The notes beneath the pieces were generated by a model. That model worked only from the letters and a program-made list of their open reading frames with translations, did not search any database and had not been told where the DNA came from. From Alentia gelatinosa (lineage: Eukaryota; Annelida; Polychaeta; Phyllodocida; Polynoidae), in contig OX465584.1 of NCBI GenBank assembly GCA_950022655.1, forward strand, positions 47,908,723 to 47,972,722: a DNA stretch of 64,000 nt, written 5' to 3'. Made by a program: the position numbers and the translations under genes. Each line of letters begins with the position of its first letter. Position 1 is the first letter of the stretch. This document shows, in pieces, positions 48,402 through 59,947 of the stretch.

Positions 48402-48476
48402 TTCCGTATTCTATTCAGTAGCGATTTGTAGGCTCCATATGTTGAGCATAGAAACTTCGTATTAGATGGGTAATAA
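48402..48476 (-). repeat. HB element C3, fragment
   Basis: CCGTATTCTATTCAGTAGCGATTTGTAGGCTCCATATGTTGAGCAT and ATGGGTAATAAAT match the core end of C1 (diverged). It lies 70 bp after B5 and has no hairpin. Confidence 0.5.
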
Positions 48477-48479
48477 ATG

Positions 48480-49930
48480 TCTTTATGCACCAGTAGGTGT
48501 GGTAAGAAGACCAAGGATCTCATCACCAACGTATTAGCTTCACATCTGCTTTTCACTTATTAACTCGAAACCGTGTCCGATGATTGTTTGTAAATGACGC
48601 CATAACCTGTGAAGATGTTACCTCTTGCCAACAACAAGAACTGATGAAGTTCAGGTGTTGTAAAAACAACAAAAGCACAAAGAGAAAAAAACAACAGAAT
48701 AAATACAAAAATTCTAAAGGGAGAGGTGATAGGGGAAGGACACAGTCACTGCAGTGAAGCCAATCTGCAGAGCATTGTGCGTGACGAGAACCCGTCTCTC
48801 TAACAAATTGAGTTTGTCCCACGTTATTGACATCGTCAATGAGTTATGTCTCATGTTATGTATGTGAGTTGTGCCTATTTTCGACGGACCATAAATTATT
48901 TCATATGTTTTAGCAGAGTGATTCAGGCTCTAAACGTGAAGTCACTTTTGATGCTCTATGGTTTAAACATTTGTGCCGTTCATTTAGTTTTTTCTTGTGC
49001 AGACAACTCATGTCCGGGGGAAGAATTACATTCGAAACAATAAATTAGTACTGATGTTCTCAGTTTTATACAATTGCACAATTGGTGGACATTTTCACAC
49101 TTCTTCTAAAAGCACAGGATTATCAGCTACCAGGCACTATGGATAGTGCGACCTACTAACCCATTCAGGGTGGACGATGCGTTGAGGAATTCTTCAGCAT
49201 AGGCCGAATAATTACAATATTATTGTTTTATCAAGAAATAATGACTCAATAAACATAAAATTTGCAAAGAATGTACTTATAAATTGATATTTAATATTAT
49301 AAGATGAGACCAATAATAAAATCAAGGATGAAGTGCCATATCGTGTTATTAAACAATAGAATCCCACTCGACTCATGAATATTGCTCATTTGGCTTAACA
49401 CCCGCCATTAGAATGAGGAGTAGGGGTCTAGGGCCCGAGTGGATGAACGGCTGTATCGCTGCATTCGGAGATTGTACACACAATATATTCCCTTAATAAA
49501 AATTGCAAAAAAAATCTAGTTTAGGATGACAATCGGCAATTTCTTTATGGTATCCGTCCCGACCCAGATGGCTCTGCCACAGTGCCAAGCATGTAAAGGG
49601 TTATAAAGGGAACATTACAGAGGGTCCAACGACATGACATCATCACGGATTTCAGTAGATCTGGCCTCATAACATTCTAGTCATCCTGAGAAATGTTTAA
49701 AAAGCCAAATAACATATCAACTGGTCTCAAGATTTTTAACCATGAAGCTGCATGATTCACGCCTTGAACCTCCCATCCCCCACCCAAAAAAACCCCAAAC
49801 AAACAAACAACACAAACAAACAACAACAACCAAAATAACAACAACAAAAACAAAACAAGAACAGCTCCACTACCATTGAGGAGTTGAAGATGAGTCGTCA
49901 TATAAGTTTCTTTCAATAGGAACTAAAGAA
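48480..49930. other. No gene seen
   Basis: Includes a low-complexity CAAA/CAACAA run at about 49790-49860. The open frames over it are composition artefacts. Confidence 0.45.
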
Positions 49931-50209
49931 GAAACCAACAAGATTTGGTCAAACTCAAACTTGTTAAGGAGCAATATGAACGAGGTGAAGCTGAGTGAAT
50001 ATCGCGTAGTGTTCAAACGAGGTAGAGAACGAATGCTTTGACCAAAATGAGGTGATTTCTATATTTATCTCACCCCTATGCACACTAAAGGAAGGGACAA
50101 CACACAGGATATAGACCATGTAGAACGAACTGCAATACTCGGCATGAGGGCATGGAGAACGAGTTCTCAATGTTAAGCCTATGAGACAAAATTACTAGGG
50201 GTGAGAACA
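49931..50209 (+). repeat. HB element A6 (hairpin then body)
   Basis: Hairpin 49931-50059 has outer arms GAAACCAACAAGATTTGGTC and GACCAAAATGAGGTGATTTC. GTGAAGC at 49985-49991 lies near the centre. The body runs from TTATCTCACCCC to AGGGGTGAGAA (50208), with the core TCAATGTTAAGCCTATGAG. The arms match A7. Confidence 0.7.
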
Positions 50210-50661
50210 AATGTATGGCTAATTCAAATAATCCGACATAATGACTTCTTGGAGATTAATTCGTGAATAATAAGGCATGGCTTTGCGTGTTGAGAGTGCC
50301 ATAAGATAAAGATCCATATCAGCACTTACTGTCGGGCCCACTCCAGGTGCTGTGGCCTGCCTGTCAGCTCGGGTTGAGAGCCACATTATGAGCACATTAA
50401 GAAAACGACCAGAAGAAAGATTAGGTTCTTATTGCCTCGCTGCAGCTGGAACCAATCAGGTACGATAAAGCAGATTCCAGACACCAACGGCAGAGTTAAA
50501 CAAATAATTTGTTTTATGGGTTTATCCCTGATCCGATTTTGTATACATGACTATTTTATAACACACTTGATTGCAATCTGGAGTGCTGCTTGATATCTAA
50601 ATTCATGGCTGGCTGCCTGAGATACGTGAGCTGAAGTTCATGAGAATTAAAAGGCGGAGTC

Positions 50662-50945
50662 GGCCGTAGTCGGTAGATGTAAGACAGCTAGGCAAGGGTA
50701 AGCCACCGATTAGTGAACCAGCTCCTTCAGATGTCCTTTTGTCGCCGATAAGTTGTGGTTTCCATGTTCCAAAATCGGTAAGTGGAGACTGATTTGCTTA
50801 GGACTAATACCCACCACCCCCTCTTCTCGATGTCCGCCGGTCGAGTGAAGGGTTACGTAATTTGCCTGCGACAAGTTCACCGACTTCTATACGATTTGCA
50901 AACTAATCGTTCAACTCTTAATTGGTAGATGGGCATCGGGCTTTA
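50662..50945. mobile_element. Type G MITE, copy 2 (rearranged)
   Basis: Contains GACAGCTAGGCAAGGGTAAG, CGCCGATAAGTTGTGGTTTC and a right end GGTAGATGGGCATCGGGCTT. All match G1, but on the opposite strand and in different spacing. Confidence 0.6.
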
Positions 50946-51166
50946 CCCCCCATGTTAGTAACGACCGATCCTCGTTGAAAAGAAATGTGATCAAGGAGGT
51001 GAAATGCATACACCGACAAATATATCACCGGTTCTCACTAGCCCAACGGATTGGTCGTGCAAAGGTGTGATCAGGAAGCATTGGCAAGTAGAAGTCCAAT
51101 AAACTTAGGAATATGGCATCACTAATATGGGGATAATGTCAGATCGTAATCGGTGAGAGACTAAAG

Positions 51167-51420
51167 AAGAGACCAACAGGTTTTGGTCAAAGTCGTCGTT
51201 CTCCACGAGTTTGTTGCGGAGTGTATATCATGTAGCATTAAAACAACAACTTTGACCAAAGCGAGTTTCATTCTGTATTTATCTCATCCCTGTTCACCAT
51301 AAAATAATGGGCAACACACAGGATATAGACCATGGCGAATAGACTGCAATATTCGTAGGGGCATGAAGAACGAGTTCCCAATGTTAAGCCTACGGGACAA
51401 TAATACCAAGACTGAGATAA
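51167..51420 (+). repeat. HB element A7 (hairpin then body)
   Basis: The hairpin 51167-51274 has outer arms GAGACCAACAGGTTTTGGTC and GACCAAAGCGAGTTTC. Its middle is shortened and the apex lost. The body runs from TTATCTCATCCC to AGACTGAGATAA (51420), with the core CCCAATGTTAAGCCTACGGG. Confidence 0.68.
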
Positions 51421-52628
51421 AGGTACCTGCGTACACTGACATCACCGTTACCGACTGTTTCTGATTATATCAGGTCGGTGAGAATCAGTGATGGATGTCG
51501 ATGTCTTATAGGCTTGAGTTCCAAGGAGTGACATGCTCACTCATTCAGTTCATGGAGGTGCTACGGGTCAGCCCATAATATACGGAAACAGTGTGACTGT
51601 AGGTGTAAGTGATAAATATCAAATAAAATTAACGATCAGATGAACTGATGCCAAAGCCAGAGGTTTATCTAATTGGCAATGTTACCAAATACACACAAAC
51701 ACAATATACCTGTTTTCGTATTATTATTGTATACATGTACCTTAAAATAGCCATTTTCCCTTCGCTTTTGGACGATTTGTTGGGGTCCCCCACCGTACAC
51801 CCCCTGTACACCATACATCTATATATACCCGGCATACCACATAATATTGTACGGCCATAAGTTATACGACATGGGTAGGAGCAGATGGTATATGTTGGAC
51901 ATATGGCCATATAAGGTATATAATGATATGTAGCCTTTCCTATATATAAGGAGAGGAATGTGGGGGGAGAGTGCACTCAGTTGGCATTCATTCCGACCAT
52001 CGGATCGCTGAGAATTGATGACATATATATCGATATCTTATAGATTTAAACAAAATATGCTTAAGCCCCCGATACTATTTTTTTTAGAATAGTCTAATGC
52101 TTTATGTTTCATGTATTATCAAGAGATGCAAGAGGAATATGAAGTTAGCTATTTGTAAATCCTGCCTATCACTATCAGATTAACCAAGTTATTACATTCA
52201 CCCAATAATACTAGAGAAGCACAACCCCAATCGGAAAAAGAATCCCATAACGCTGATTAAAACATTTTTCTACAATAGGCGAATGATATTTGTTTTCCTG
52301 TTTTGCACCATAATTATCAAATTTCCAAGCACCTAAATCATGTTTTCAATTATCAAAGTAATAATTTCTGACCACAGGTGAATTAAAACGGTAATATTCT
52401 GTCGACTTGTTAATTATTGAAACTGTCACATGAGAAACGTAATTTCATAGAACAACATTTCCATGGCCGTTCATAATGCGAGACGAGACGAGGCCTAACA
52501 GTAATTTACTGCACAAATCCGTGAGGCCGAGTTCTGTGAATGATTTCAAGCATCATCCAGTTTCATACCATGCACACCATAATAGGTTTTTCTTTATTTT
52601 TTATACACCTGAAAATACTGAATCAAAA
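51421..52628. other. No gene seen
   Basis: 51430-52000 has several ATATAC/ACATAT-rich short inverted repeats. I see nothing in 52000-52628. Confidence 0.4.
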
Positions 52629-53100
52629 TTGGCCACTGGAGCCTACTGAAAACAGGTGCTATCCTATAGTAGACCCTCCAGTATAAATAAATTACATTTA
52701 AAAAACAAATTAAAAAAATGGAATAAAGTTGACCCATATCGTCCATAGGACTCTATGGCATACAGAAAAGGCTCTACATGTACGATCCTAGAATAATAAA
52801 CGGGCCCACTTCAATATGGTGCAAGATTGAATGAGTTAAAATCTATGTCACTTGTCTCGTTGATTATCCTGTATACCTGAGGTCTGTTAAATAATCTAGG
52901 ATCGTACATGAGGACCCTTTTCTGTACCTCGTACAAGGGTTATCATTTAACAATATTCAAGTCTGTTCGCTAAGATAGTCTTAGCCGTCCATAAGATCGT
53001 CCATAAGTGTTGGATAGAGTTGACCCACATCGCCACTGGGTCTCTATGGCATACAGAAAAAAGGTCTACATGTATGATCCTGGATTATTAAACGGGCCCC
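52629..53100. mobile_element. Two type E MITEs side by side
   Basis: One ends TACATGTACGATCCTAGAAT then AATAAACGGGCCC at 52807. The next runs from TCTGTTAAATAATCTAGGAT (52885) to GGATTATTAAACGGGCCCC (about 53100). Both share AGTTGACCCA(T/C)ATCG and TCTATGGCATACAGAAAA with each other and, inverted, with E1 at 14245. Confidence 0.65.
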
Positions 53101-54400
53101 TGGCCTACTGAAAACTAGACATTCGAGCTACGACATACGATATCTCTAGAGACCTGCATAAAAAAGCTATCGGAAGAAGATTTAACTTTATCCCGAAATC
53201 AGGTGAAAATTAACCGGATGCTTTTAATCCCAAACCCTAATCCTGTTTCACTAGAACACCACGTACGAATTATCATGTTTCTCCAAACTGTGAGGTGTGT
53301 AATGAGGTATTGGTCCACCTGGAACTCCAGGGGTGTATCAGGTCCCTCAATGCTCGACATCGGAACTCACGCAGCAATAGAATAGCCTTCCAATTTTACA
53401 ATGCTATTTATAGGGTCTGTTTTTTTTTCATTGTATTTTCAGTCTCATATTTAGAAATGAGTTAACATAGAACTAGTATTTTTCCGAAAGGAGAGGAACA
53501 GTTAATGTTACTTATGCATGGACATGGTAGTTTAGTTTCTGACGTATAGCATTTAGCAGAGGTAGATCTACTGCAAAGTTGTACGATATACATTTCATGC
53601 TTTAACCAAGTACAAATGTATATACCTTGCCAGTCTGTTTCGTGTTGATACGAATCCTATCATATTCATTTTCCAAATACTGTTGTAAAGATAAATACAT
53701 ACCTTTGTATCCATCCCTTCCTAGACGTCAACCATTTTGTGTAGAGCCTCAATAAACAGACGATCCTATTAGCCAATCAGGTCCTATGTTCACGATCACG
53801 TGTCAAAATCTACTTCCCATAGAGCTAATGCCAACATAAACGTGGACAAGATAAGTCGTTGTACATTAAACATTTATACGTGTGACTGGGCAAAGCAAGC
53901 TCTGGGCAGAACAAGAATAGAGTTTCTCTCAGTCCGGTGAATAGTGGCTTCATGCGCTAAGAAGATTTTACGTGCTGGGAGTTACTTGACCACAAATCAT
54001 TAATCTACTTAACAAGGTTTACCTCACGGAATGCGTGAGCACAAACACCTGGGACACACGGGCAATTAGGCCCGGCCGATGAACTGTAGAACAACCTTTT
54101 TTCGTAGAGGGCTACTTCTTTTTCGTGTGATTCACTGGAAAGAGAAGTGGATAAAACTGGTAGTTTTAACTTGGCCTGTTTTCCTGGTAGGGTTATGAAG
54201 ATAAGAGATTGTGAGGAGAATATCACCTTTTTTACCGGGCCACTTAACGCGACTAGAACGCCATAAATGTCACACTTGGGTGTATTTTCAACAATCTCTT
54301 GTGCATAGTGTAAATAATTCTGAATGAGAGCAAAAAGTAATCCCCAATGACATACCCTATGATACTGCAATTCCTTGATTAATTCTGTCGAGAAGATGGA
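53101..54400. other. No gene seen
   Basis: The frame at 54005-54370 (minus) reads through 121 codons but has no recognisable domain, splice context or repeat match. Confidence 0.35.
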
Positions 54401-54720
54401 TGGTCAAACAATGGTTTTGTGGACAGGAGGCTCTGTAAACCACTCAGGTTTCACCTCGTAATACAATCGCTAAAACTCATGTATTACTATGCGTCAACCT
54501 TTCATGGTTGACGGTCACCTGGTCACAAAAGCATCGTTATTGTCTATAAGTACATTCCCCACATCCGGGCCTTCCTAGGTCGTCACATGACAACGAGAAA
54601 AAACGAGAGTTTCCTCTATGGGGGCTAACGCTCATGTATTACTACATATCAACCTCTCACGGCTGACGTCCCATGCCCATAAAATCATCGATTATTGTCA
54701 ATATCCTTACCATACAAGCT
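54400..54720 (+). repeat. Direct duplication of about 75 bp
   Basis: CTCATGTATTACTATGCGTC then AACCTTTCATGGTTGACG at 54477 recurs as CTCATGTATTACTACATATC then AACCTCTCACGGCTGACG at 54632. The upstream block TCGAGAAGATGGATGGTC...TTTTGTGGACAGGAGGC is also found near 57801-57860. Confidence 0.5.
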
Positions 54721-54967
54721 ACAAAGTGGCAGCGACATACACATTGGCAATTTGACCGCAAGGTTCAAGCCCCTCTAAGACTCCACAGGGAAAACTCCAA
54801 ACAGTCCAACAGGTCACTCTCCAGCCACAGGTGCTGACCATGACGTCAGAGTGTGATGTCACAAACGCGCACTTAGAGGCACTCCGTGCTCCATGATAAC
54901 AGGAATCACGTATAAATCTGGACTGACGAGAGGATAATTTGGCCACGCGTTATGTCAGCCGGTTCAT

Positions 54968-55287
54968 GGACGCCTTGAGCCCGGGACGATTTGAGCCCTG
55001 GACGCCTTGAGCCTTTCTGTGGACGCCTTGAGCCTACCCTGTGGACTCCTTGAGCCTACCCCATTTTCGTTTTCTTGAGCATCTAGCTGTAAAAAACTTT
55101 GAAAAGTGCACTTACACTATTTTATAGTCATATACACTCAACCCTAACCCTTACCCAACCCTTTTCTAACCCTAAGTTGCTAATGAGAACTAAAATAGGG
55201 TAGGCTCAAGGCGTCCACAGGGTAGGCTCAAGGCGTGACGTTTTCGCGTTGACTGGAGGCTCAAACGGTAAAAGGCTCAAGGCGTCC
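54968..55287. repeat. Fold-back array of GGACGCCTTGAGCC with telomere-like centre
   Basis: Left side: GGACGCCTTGAGCC or variants at 54968, 54984, 55000, 55021 and 55044. Right side: the inverse GGCTCAAGGCGTCC or variants at 55203, 55224, 55255 and 55273. GGGTAGGCTCAAGGC pairs with GCCTTGAGCCTACCC. At 55138-55175 the centre contains AACCCTAACCCTTACCCAAC and CTAACCCTAAG, close to the animal telomere repeat. Confidence 0.8.
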
Positions 55288-55510
55288 AATTCCCATGTCA
55301 GCCTCACAGAGATGTTCGCGCTCTGCAAGCACGAACCAGTAATTCAGGAGAGCTGAGTGGTTATAATAACAACGAGATTCAACCATCGAGTTCACAAAGA
55401 ATGCATGCTGTACACAATGCAAAACGAGAGGGGGCTTGACGTATAAGGTTGACGTGAATAAACTTAAACGTCATCGAATTTTGTATTAAGTACAGCATGG
55501 TTTATTTTCC

Positions 55511-55905
55511 TTTATCCTATCCCCAATAAAAAACGCCATAGGTTTAACATTGATTCAATGTATTTGACGGAGCGTTGAATAAAGTGTTATTTATGCACCG
55601 AGGTGAATAAAAAAACGGACCAATCAGGGACAAGATTAGGAAAGTAGATCCGGCAGCATTGATAAATGTGGCCATCCTCCGATGAGTGTCAACATGCTAC
55701 TAACATGGATATTTACAAAATTGTCTCTGTATATCGGTGAGATGGGGTAGGATGAATACGAAACCGAACTCGAGTTAGCCTTCTCAATGTTTATACCACT
55801 CTGGTCAGGTCTGCTACTCACTAAAATCGGCTAACGCCTCGTGTAGTAATACACAACCTGCCCATCGTGGTATAAACATTGTCAAGTCTAACTCTCGTTT
55901 GGATT
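55511..55905 (-). repeat. HB element B6 (body then hairpin)
   Basis: The body runs from TTATCCTATCCCC to GGGGTAGGATGAA (55755), with the core CGCCATAGGTTTAACATTG. The hairpin 55761-55905 has GGCTAACGCC (55829-55838) at the centre. The arms match B3 and B5 closely. Confidence 0.75.
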
Positions 55906-56056
55906 ATACTAATTATCTATCATATACCAAAGATAGATAATATTTTACAGTAAATTGTCATAGAAACCATGTTGAAGTGAAAGTCCGTCCTCGGACGTTC
56001 CGAATTTATAATAAGATTCTACTGAGAGAACTTGAACTTTTTTGAGTTCTTCTAAA

Positions 56057-56312
56057 AGCCCAATTCCATTGGCCGTCCCCGATCTATAGTCAAGAACTAC
56101 CGACGGACCTTTATCACTGCTGAGGCTGGGAATAGGCTATTGGGAGAACTCATTAAATCTACACCGTTTTCGTCGGCCAACGGAAAGGGGCCTTAAGTGA
56201 GCGCGTTCCCATTGGTCGACGAAAACACTGTAGAGGACCTTGAGGACCGCTGTTGCAAAATATAAATGGGCTATTAGGAGAACTAAAAAAAATCTACACC
56301 GTTTTCGCAGAA
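56057..56312. repeat. Two type D copies in a row
   Basis: 56057-56194 runs GCCCAATTCCATTGGCC to GGCCAACGGAAAGGGGCCTT. 56204-56312 starts GTTCCCATTGGTCGACGAAA and ends ATCTACACCGTTTTCG. Both contain the GGCTATTRGGAGAACT block seen at 22855-22930. Confidence 0.6.
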
Positions 56313-56969
56313 AATCTTTCTTTTATCTTGCTAGTTTACCACATTTATTATTCTAAGGCAGGATACTCGCTCGGATACAGCTCGAATGCAGCGCTTCACG
56401 GAGTTTGGACTTGTTTGGCACCAAAATGTCACGTGATACCAGGGAACTCCCAATAATGACGTCATGACGAATGCGGCCTATGCCAAACTAGGTGTAGATT
56501 TCCTGGCCACGAGGAGAACAATGCGAACCTATGTACAAGCTCTCAAAAACAATGTGATTGATGAGAACAGGAGGAATACTGGTCAAGAGCTCCAATAAGA
56601 TAATATTTAAAGTTAAAACAACTCAAACCACCCTCTACCAAAGGTCTCCATTGTATCGTGGACAGAAAATCTGGTCGTTCTTTGGTGCTCAGGCACTAAA
56701 GACACTTTCAACTCAGTCTGCCTATGGGTATCAGTTATGCTTATCATACCACCATCATCACTACCTCCATATTTCCACCGCCATTATCAATGTGTTTGTA
56801 TACGGTTATCAAACGTATGCACACATGTGGCTATGTGGAAGACCTCCTATATCGCAGACCTGTTGTTTTGTGCAAATTTAAAAAAAGATGAAATCAAAGG
56901 TTTAAACCTATCTGGACTGGCCCTCTAGACTTTATACTGTGTGGACCCTTCAAAGGCAGGTACAGACCT
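56313..56969. other. No gene seen
   Basis: Frames at 56558-56928 have no recognisable domain and I saw no shared repeat. Confidence 0.4.
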
Positions 56970-57276
56970 GGGACCTGTTTCCGTAGTTTCGTGACATTAG
57001 GCCTAGACAGACATCAACAGTGGCACCAACAGTGCAAGCAATAGTGAAAAAAATTGTGTCGGGTTTCAAAATGCATGTCACAGTTGATGTAAAATCAGGG
57101 ATCATTCGTATTAAATTTTCATTGCTTAATTCCTACAGAAAGTGTCTAATACTTTTGAAATCGGTCACGCCGTGTTTGGGGTCTGTCTTGTCCTAAGTGC
57201 TGCAACTTGCGTTGATTTGTCTGTATGATGTCACAGACGCCATTTAGACATGCCACGAAACTACTGAAACAGGTCC
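56970..57276. mobile_element. Type F MITE, copy 2
   Basis: 307 bp. Ends GGGACCTGTTTCCGTAGTTT and the reverse complement AAACTACTGAAACAGGTCCC, with GGCACCAACAGTGCAAGCAA inside, as in 40237-40534. The middle differs more than the ends. Confidence 0.82.
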
Positions 57277-58729
57277 CTGGCTGGCTGGCTCAGTACCAAA
57301 AGAGTGATGGCACTGACACACTGAGAAGACATTAGACAATACAAAAACCTTCACTTTTGGAATTCCACGCTCGCTCATCAACGATGTTCCTAGTTGAATG
57401 GAGCCCTTGATAGTCGCCTTTCTGCATCTGGTCATTCGCCGCTTTCTCACTACAAAATATCTAATACAATCCTACATCGGGTCCAGGCAGGATATAACAT
57501 ATATTCATATCTATTACGTTGAGGACAGGCCTACAGCAACTATTTAGGACAGGTAAACGGTCGATGGATGCAGCATCTGCTATTGACATTCTACATTCGG
57601 AATGTCAAATAGAGTAGGTACATACACATACGGCATACATAGGGCTGCAGGTTTACTATCCAAATAACTATACTAAGTCCCCGTCGAAGATTATGTGGAT
57701 TCCGTAAACGCTTTCAGCTACTTCATCCATTGTATACGGCATTAAGCCATTGTACTTGGTGATATACCCTTTAATATGGAAATATCTGGCTTTAGTTTAT
57801 TCGAGAAGATGGATTATAAGTAACACAAGTGATGATTTTCTGGACAGGCGACTTTCTGAACCACCCGAGGTTAACGTTGAAATTCACGAAGATACTTTGA
57901 AGTGTAGGAGTTTCTTTTCATTTTAAAATCAACTTAACAAAAAAATCTCTGTTACCTAGCCTTTCCCTCCAGTATAAGCTAAGGGACATATATAAAAGAT
58001 GCTGAAAAATCACGTGTAATATGACCACTACAGGTACGCTCAAGACGGTCAATGTACCGATGTACACCTCGGTCTATACAATATTTAAAAAGAAATGCAG
58101 GTGGACCACACAGTCGTTGTGGGTAAGGTATCCATCAGTGTTGTGCTGCCTGTGCTGTGGGTGTTTGTTTAAGGTGACTGATGACGACTGTAGAATGGGA
58201 ACCACATCCCTAACCCCACGTTCCCCACGCGGATATGGTGTTGGAACAACACGGGCAGCACGATACTTTCAACACACACGAACCTACATACACAGCCTAT
58301 ATATATCTCACACAGGCATAAATGTACATGTATGTACACATACCTACCTACATACATGCCCCATATATACCATATGCAGGAATGAGTATATACACACATA
58401 TATATGAAGTGGTGGCTTGTTCCTTCCTACACTAGAGGATATGGTGTGTCGGTCCCTGCTGTGTGGTGATTCGGATAGGCCCTTGCACGTAAGTGCCACA
58501 AGTTCACCCTTATCTATAGGGGACAGAGCCATTGTTAGTTCATGAAGCAGTCACTAGGTGGTCGGGGGACAAACCTGTATTCTGGCTCTTTGTTCTTATG
58601 AAATTCAACTGCCATTCAATATTTTCCCATGGTTCCCTTGACTCTCTACACCCATCCCAAAGCAGGATAACATAATGATTAAACCCAAGACATGATATTT
58701 TCCATATGGAACACTTTATATAAATATGT
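57277..58729. other. No gene seen
   Basis: Contains part of the 54388-type repeat (57801-57860) and ACATAC-rich low-complexity DNA at 58290-58400. Confidence 0.4.
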
Positions 58730-58880
58730 GAGCAAGGCTAAAGTTGTGGCATTTCCCAATTATCACTCACTTCTTTTCCACCTCCTTTAGTGAAGAACAC
58801 CTACTTTCTCACCTCCATTAGTGAAGAACACCTACTCGGGGGGCATCATGGCGGCGCCCATGGATCATAGGCTATATGCT
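58730..58880 (+). repeat. Dispersed repeat, copy 2 (see 2640-2830)
   Basis: Two units like CACCTCCTTTAGTGAAGAAC and ACCTACTTTC lead to CGGGGGGCATCATGGCGGCG, paralleling 2690-2800. Confidence 0.55.
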
Positions 58881-58937
58881 GTATATGATCCTCCGATGTT
58901 AGAGCAGGCATAACACGGCAACCGCTACTAATGTATA

Positions 58938-58975
58938 TGCATACATACATACATACATACATGCATATATGTATA
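58938..58975 (+). repeat. ATAC microsatellite
   Basis: ATGCATACATACATACATAC and onward, a tetranucleotide run of about six units bounded by ATGCAT. Confidence 0.85.
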
Positions 58976-59844
58976 GATATATATTTGTATATTGCAACCC
59001 CAATGGATTAAGAAAAGCTTACTTGTGAACTACATTTTACCCCAAAAAATCAATAAATGAGAGCTGTCGATATGGTGTATGTGTAAACTGAAATATTTCA
59101 TTGGAAGTTTTTATGTATGAAATGGTGTAGGAGGGTAAGAACTTGTGTGGTTGTTTAGAAATGGAGGGGTCATGGGAGTCAAGTCAGCAGGTCGTTTCTA
59201 TGTGACGTCTCCACGATGTAAGGAGGGGTCCAGAGTGAGAGAGATGCTCTGCTGTCAAATCTCGTGCTAGAAGGATTATCCTGGTTTATGGATGAGATTT
59301 GGAGGTGAGCAGGTTAGTTGGTAGCAGTGCCTACAAGGGTAGTATCATTGATCCATTCACCAAAGTGTCCCTTGTCATGTAACCTAATGAACTTCATCAT
59401 TGCCACAAATCATGTTTCATAGAATTATAAACTCGCTTCCACTCACGAGTGGAAAGATATGAATATCTTTTCTTATTCAAGATGAAATAGCCTATATTGT
59501 ATGTATAAAAAAATGTATAATGTCCGTATCTTACTGCACGGGGTTAACGTGGTTAGTTAACCCTTCAAGAGCCACACATAATTCACCATGTACCCATACT
59601 ACAGCAGGCACCAGAACCAAATGTGGCCTTTGTATGGCCGGCTTTTGTAGTCAATATTATTAAGAGAAATTACAAATTTAAAATTTCCAGTAAATCTGTA
59701 TTTTTTATTAGAACTTTCCGATATTTCAAAGACATACTGGCGACATTTAGCATAATATCTCATATAATTTTTTATGATTCTGCGATAATTTTTCAAAAAG
59801 TTACAAAGGAACAAATACAGAGTGGTTCATCAATTCCATATGTG
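58976..59844. other. No gene seen
   Basis: A frame open from 59623 into the minisatellite has no domain. I judge it chance. Confidence 0.4.
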
Positions 59845-59947
59845 AATGCCATATGGCATTGTCCGGACCTGACCAGGGGAATGCCATATGGCATTGTCCT
59901 GCCATGGCCAGGGGAATGCCATATGGCATTGCCCTGCCAGAAAGGGT
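59845..59947 (+). repeat. 35-bp minisatellite, about three units
   Basis: Units start at 59845, 59880 and 59915: AATGCCATATGGCATTGTCC then TGCCATGGCCAGGGG. Each contains the perfect palindrome AATGCCATATGGCATT. Unit size, GGGGAATGCC start and internal palindrome match the design of the array at 20578. Confidence 0.85.

Noticed and set aside
49677..49916. Leucine-rich membrane peptide on the minus strand
   Set aside because: It is produced by translating the CAAA/CAACAA low-complexity run.
59845..59947. loxP-like recombination sites because of the 34-35 bp unit with a palindrome
   Set aside because: The length match is a coincidence. Arms and spacer bear no similarity and no recombinase is present.
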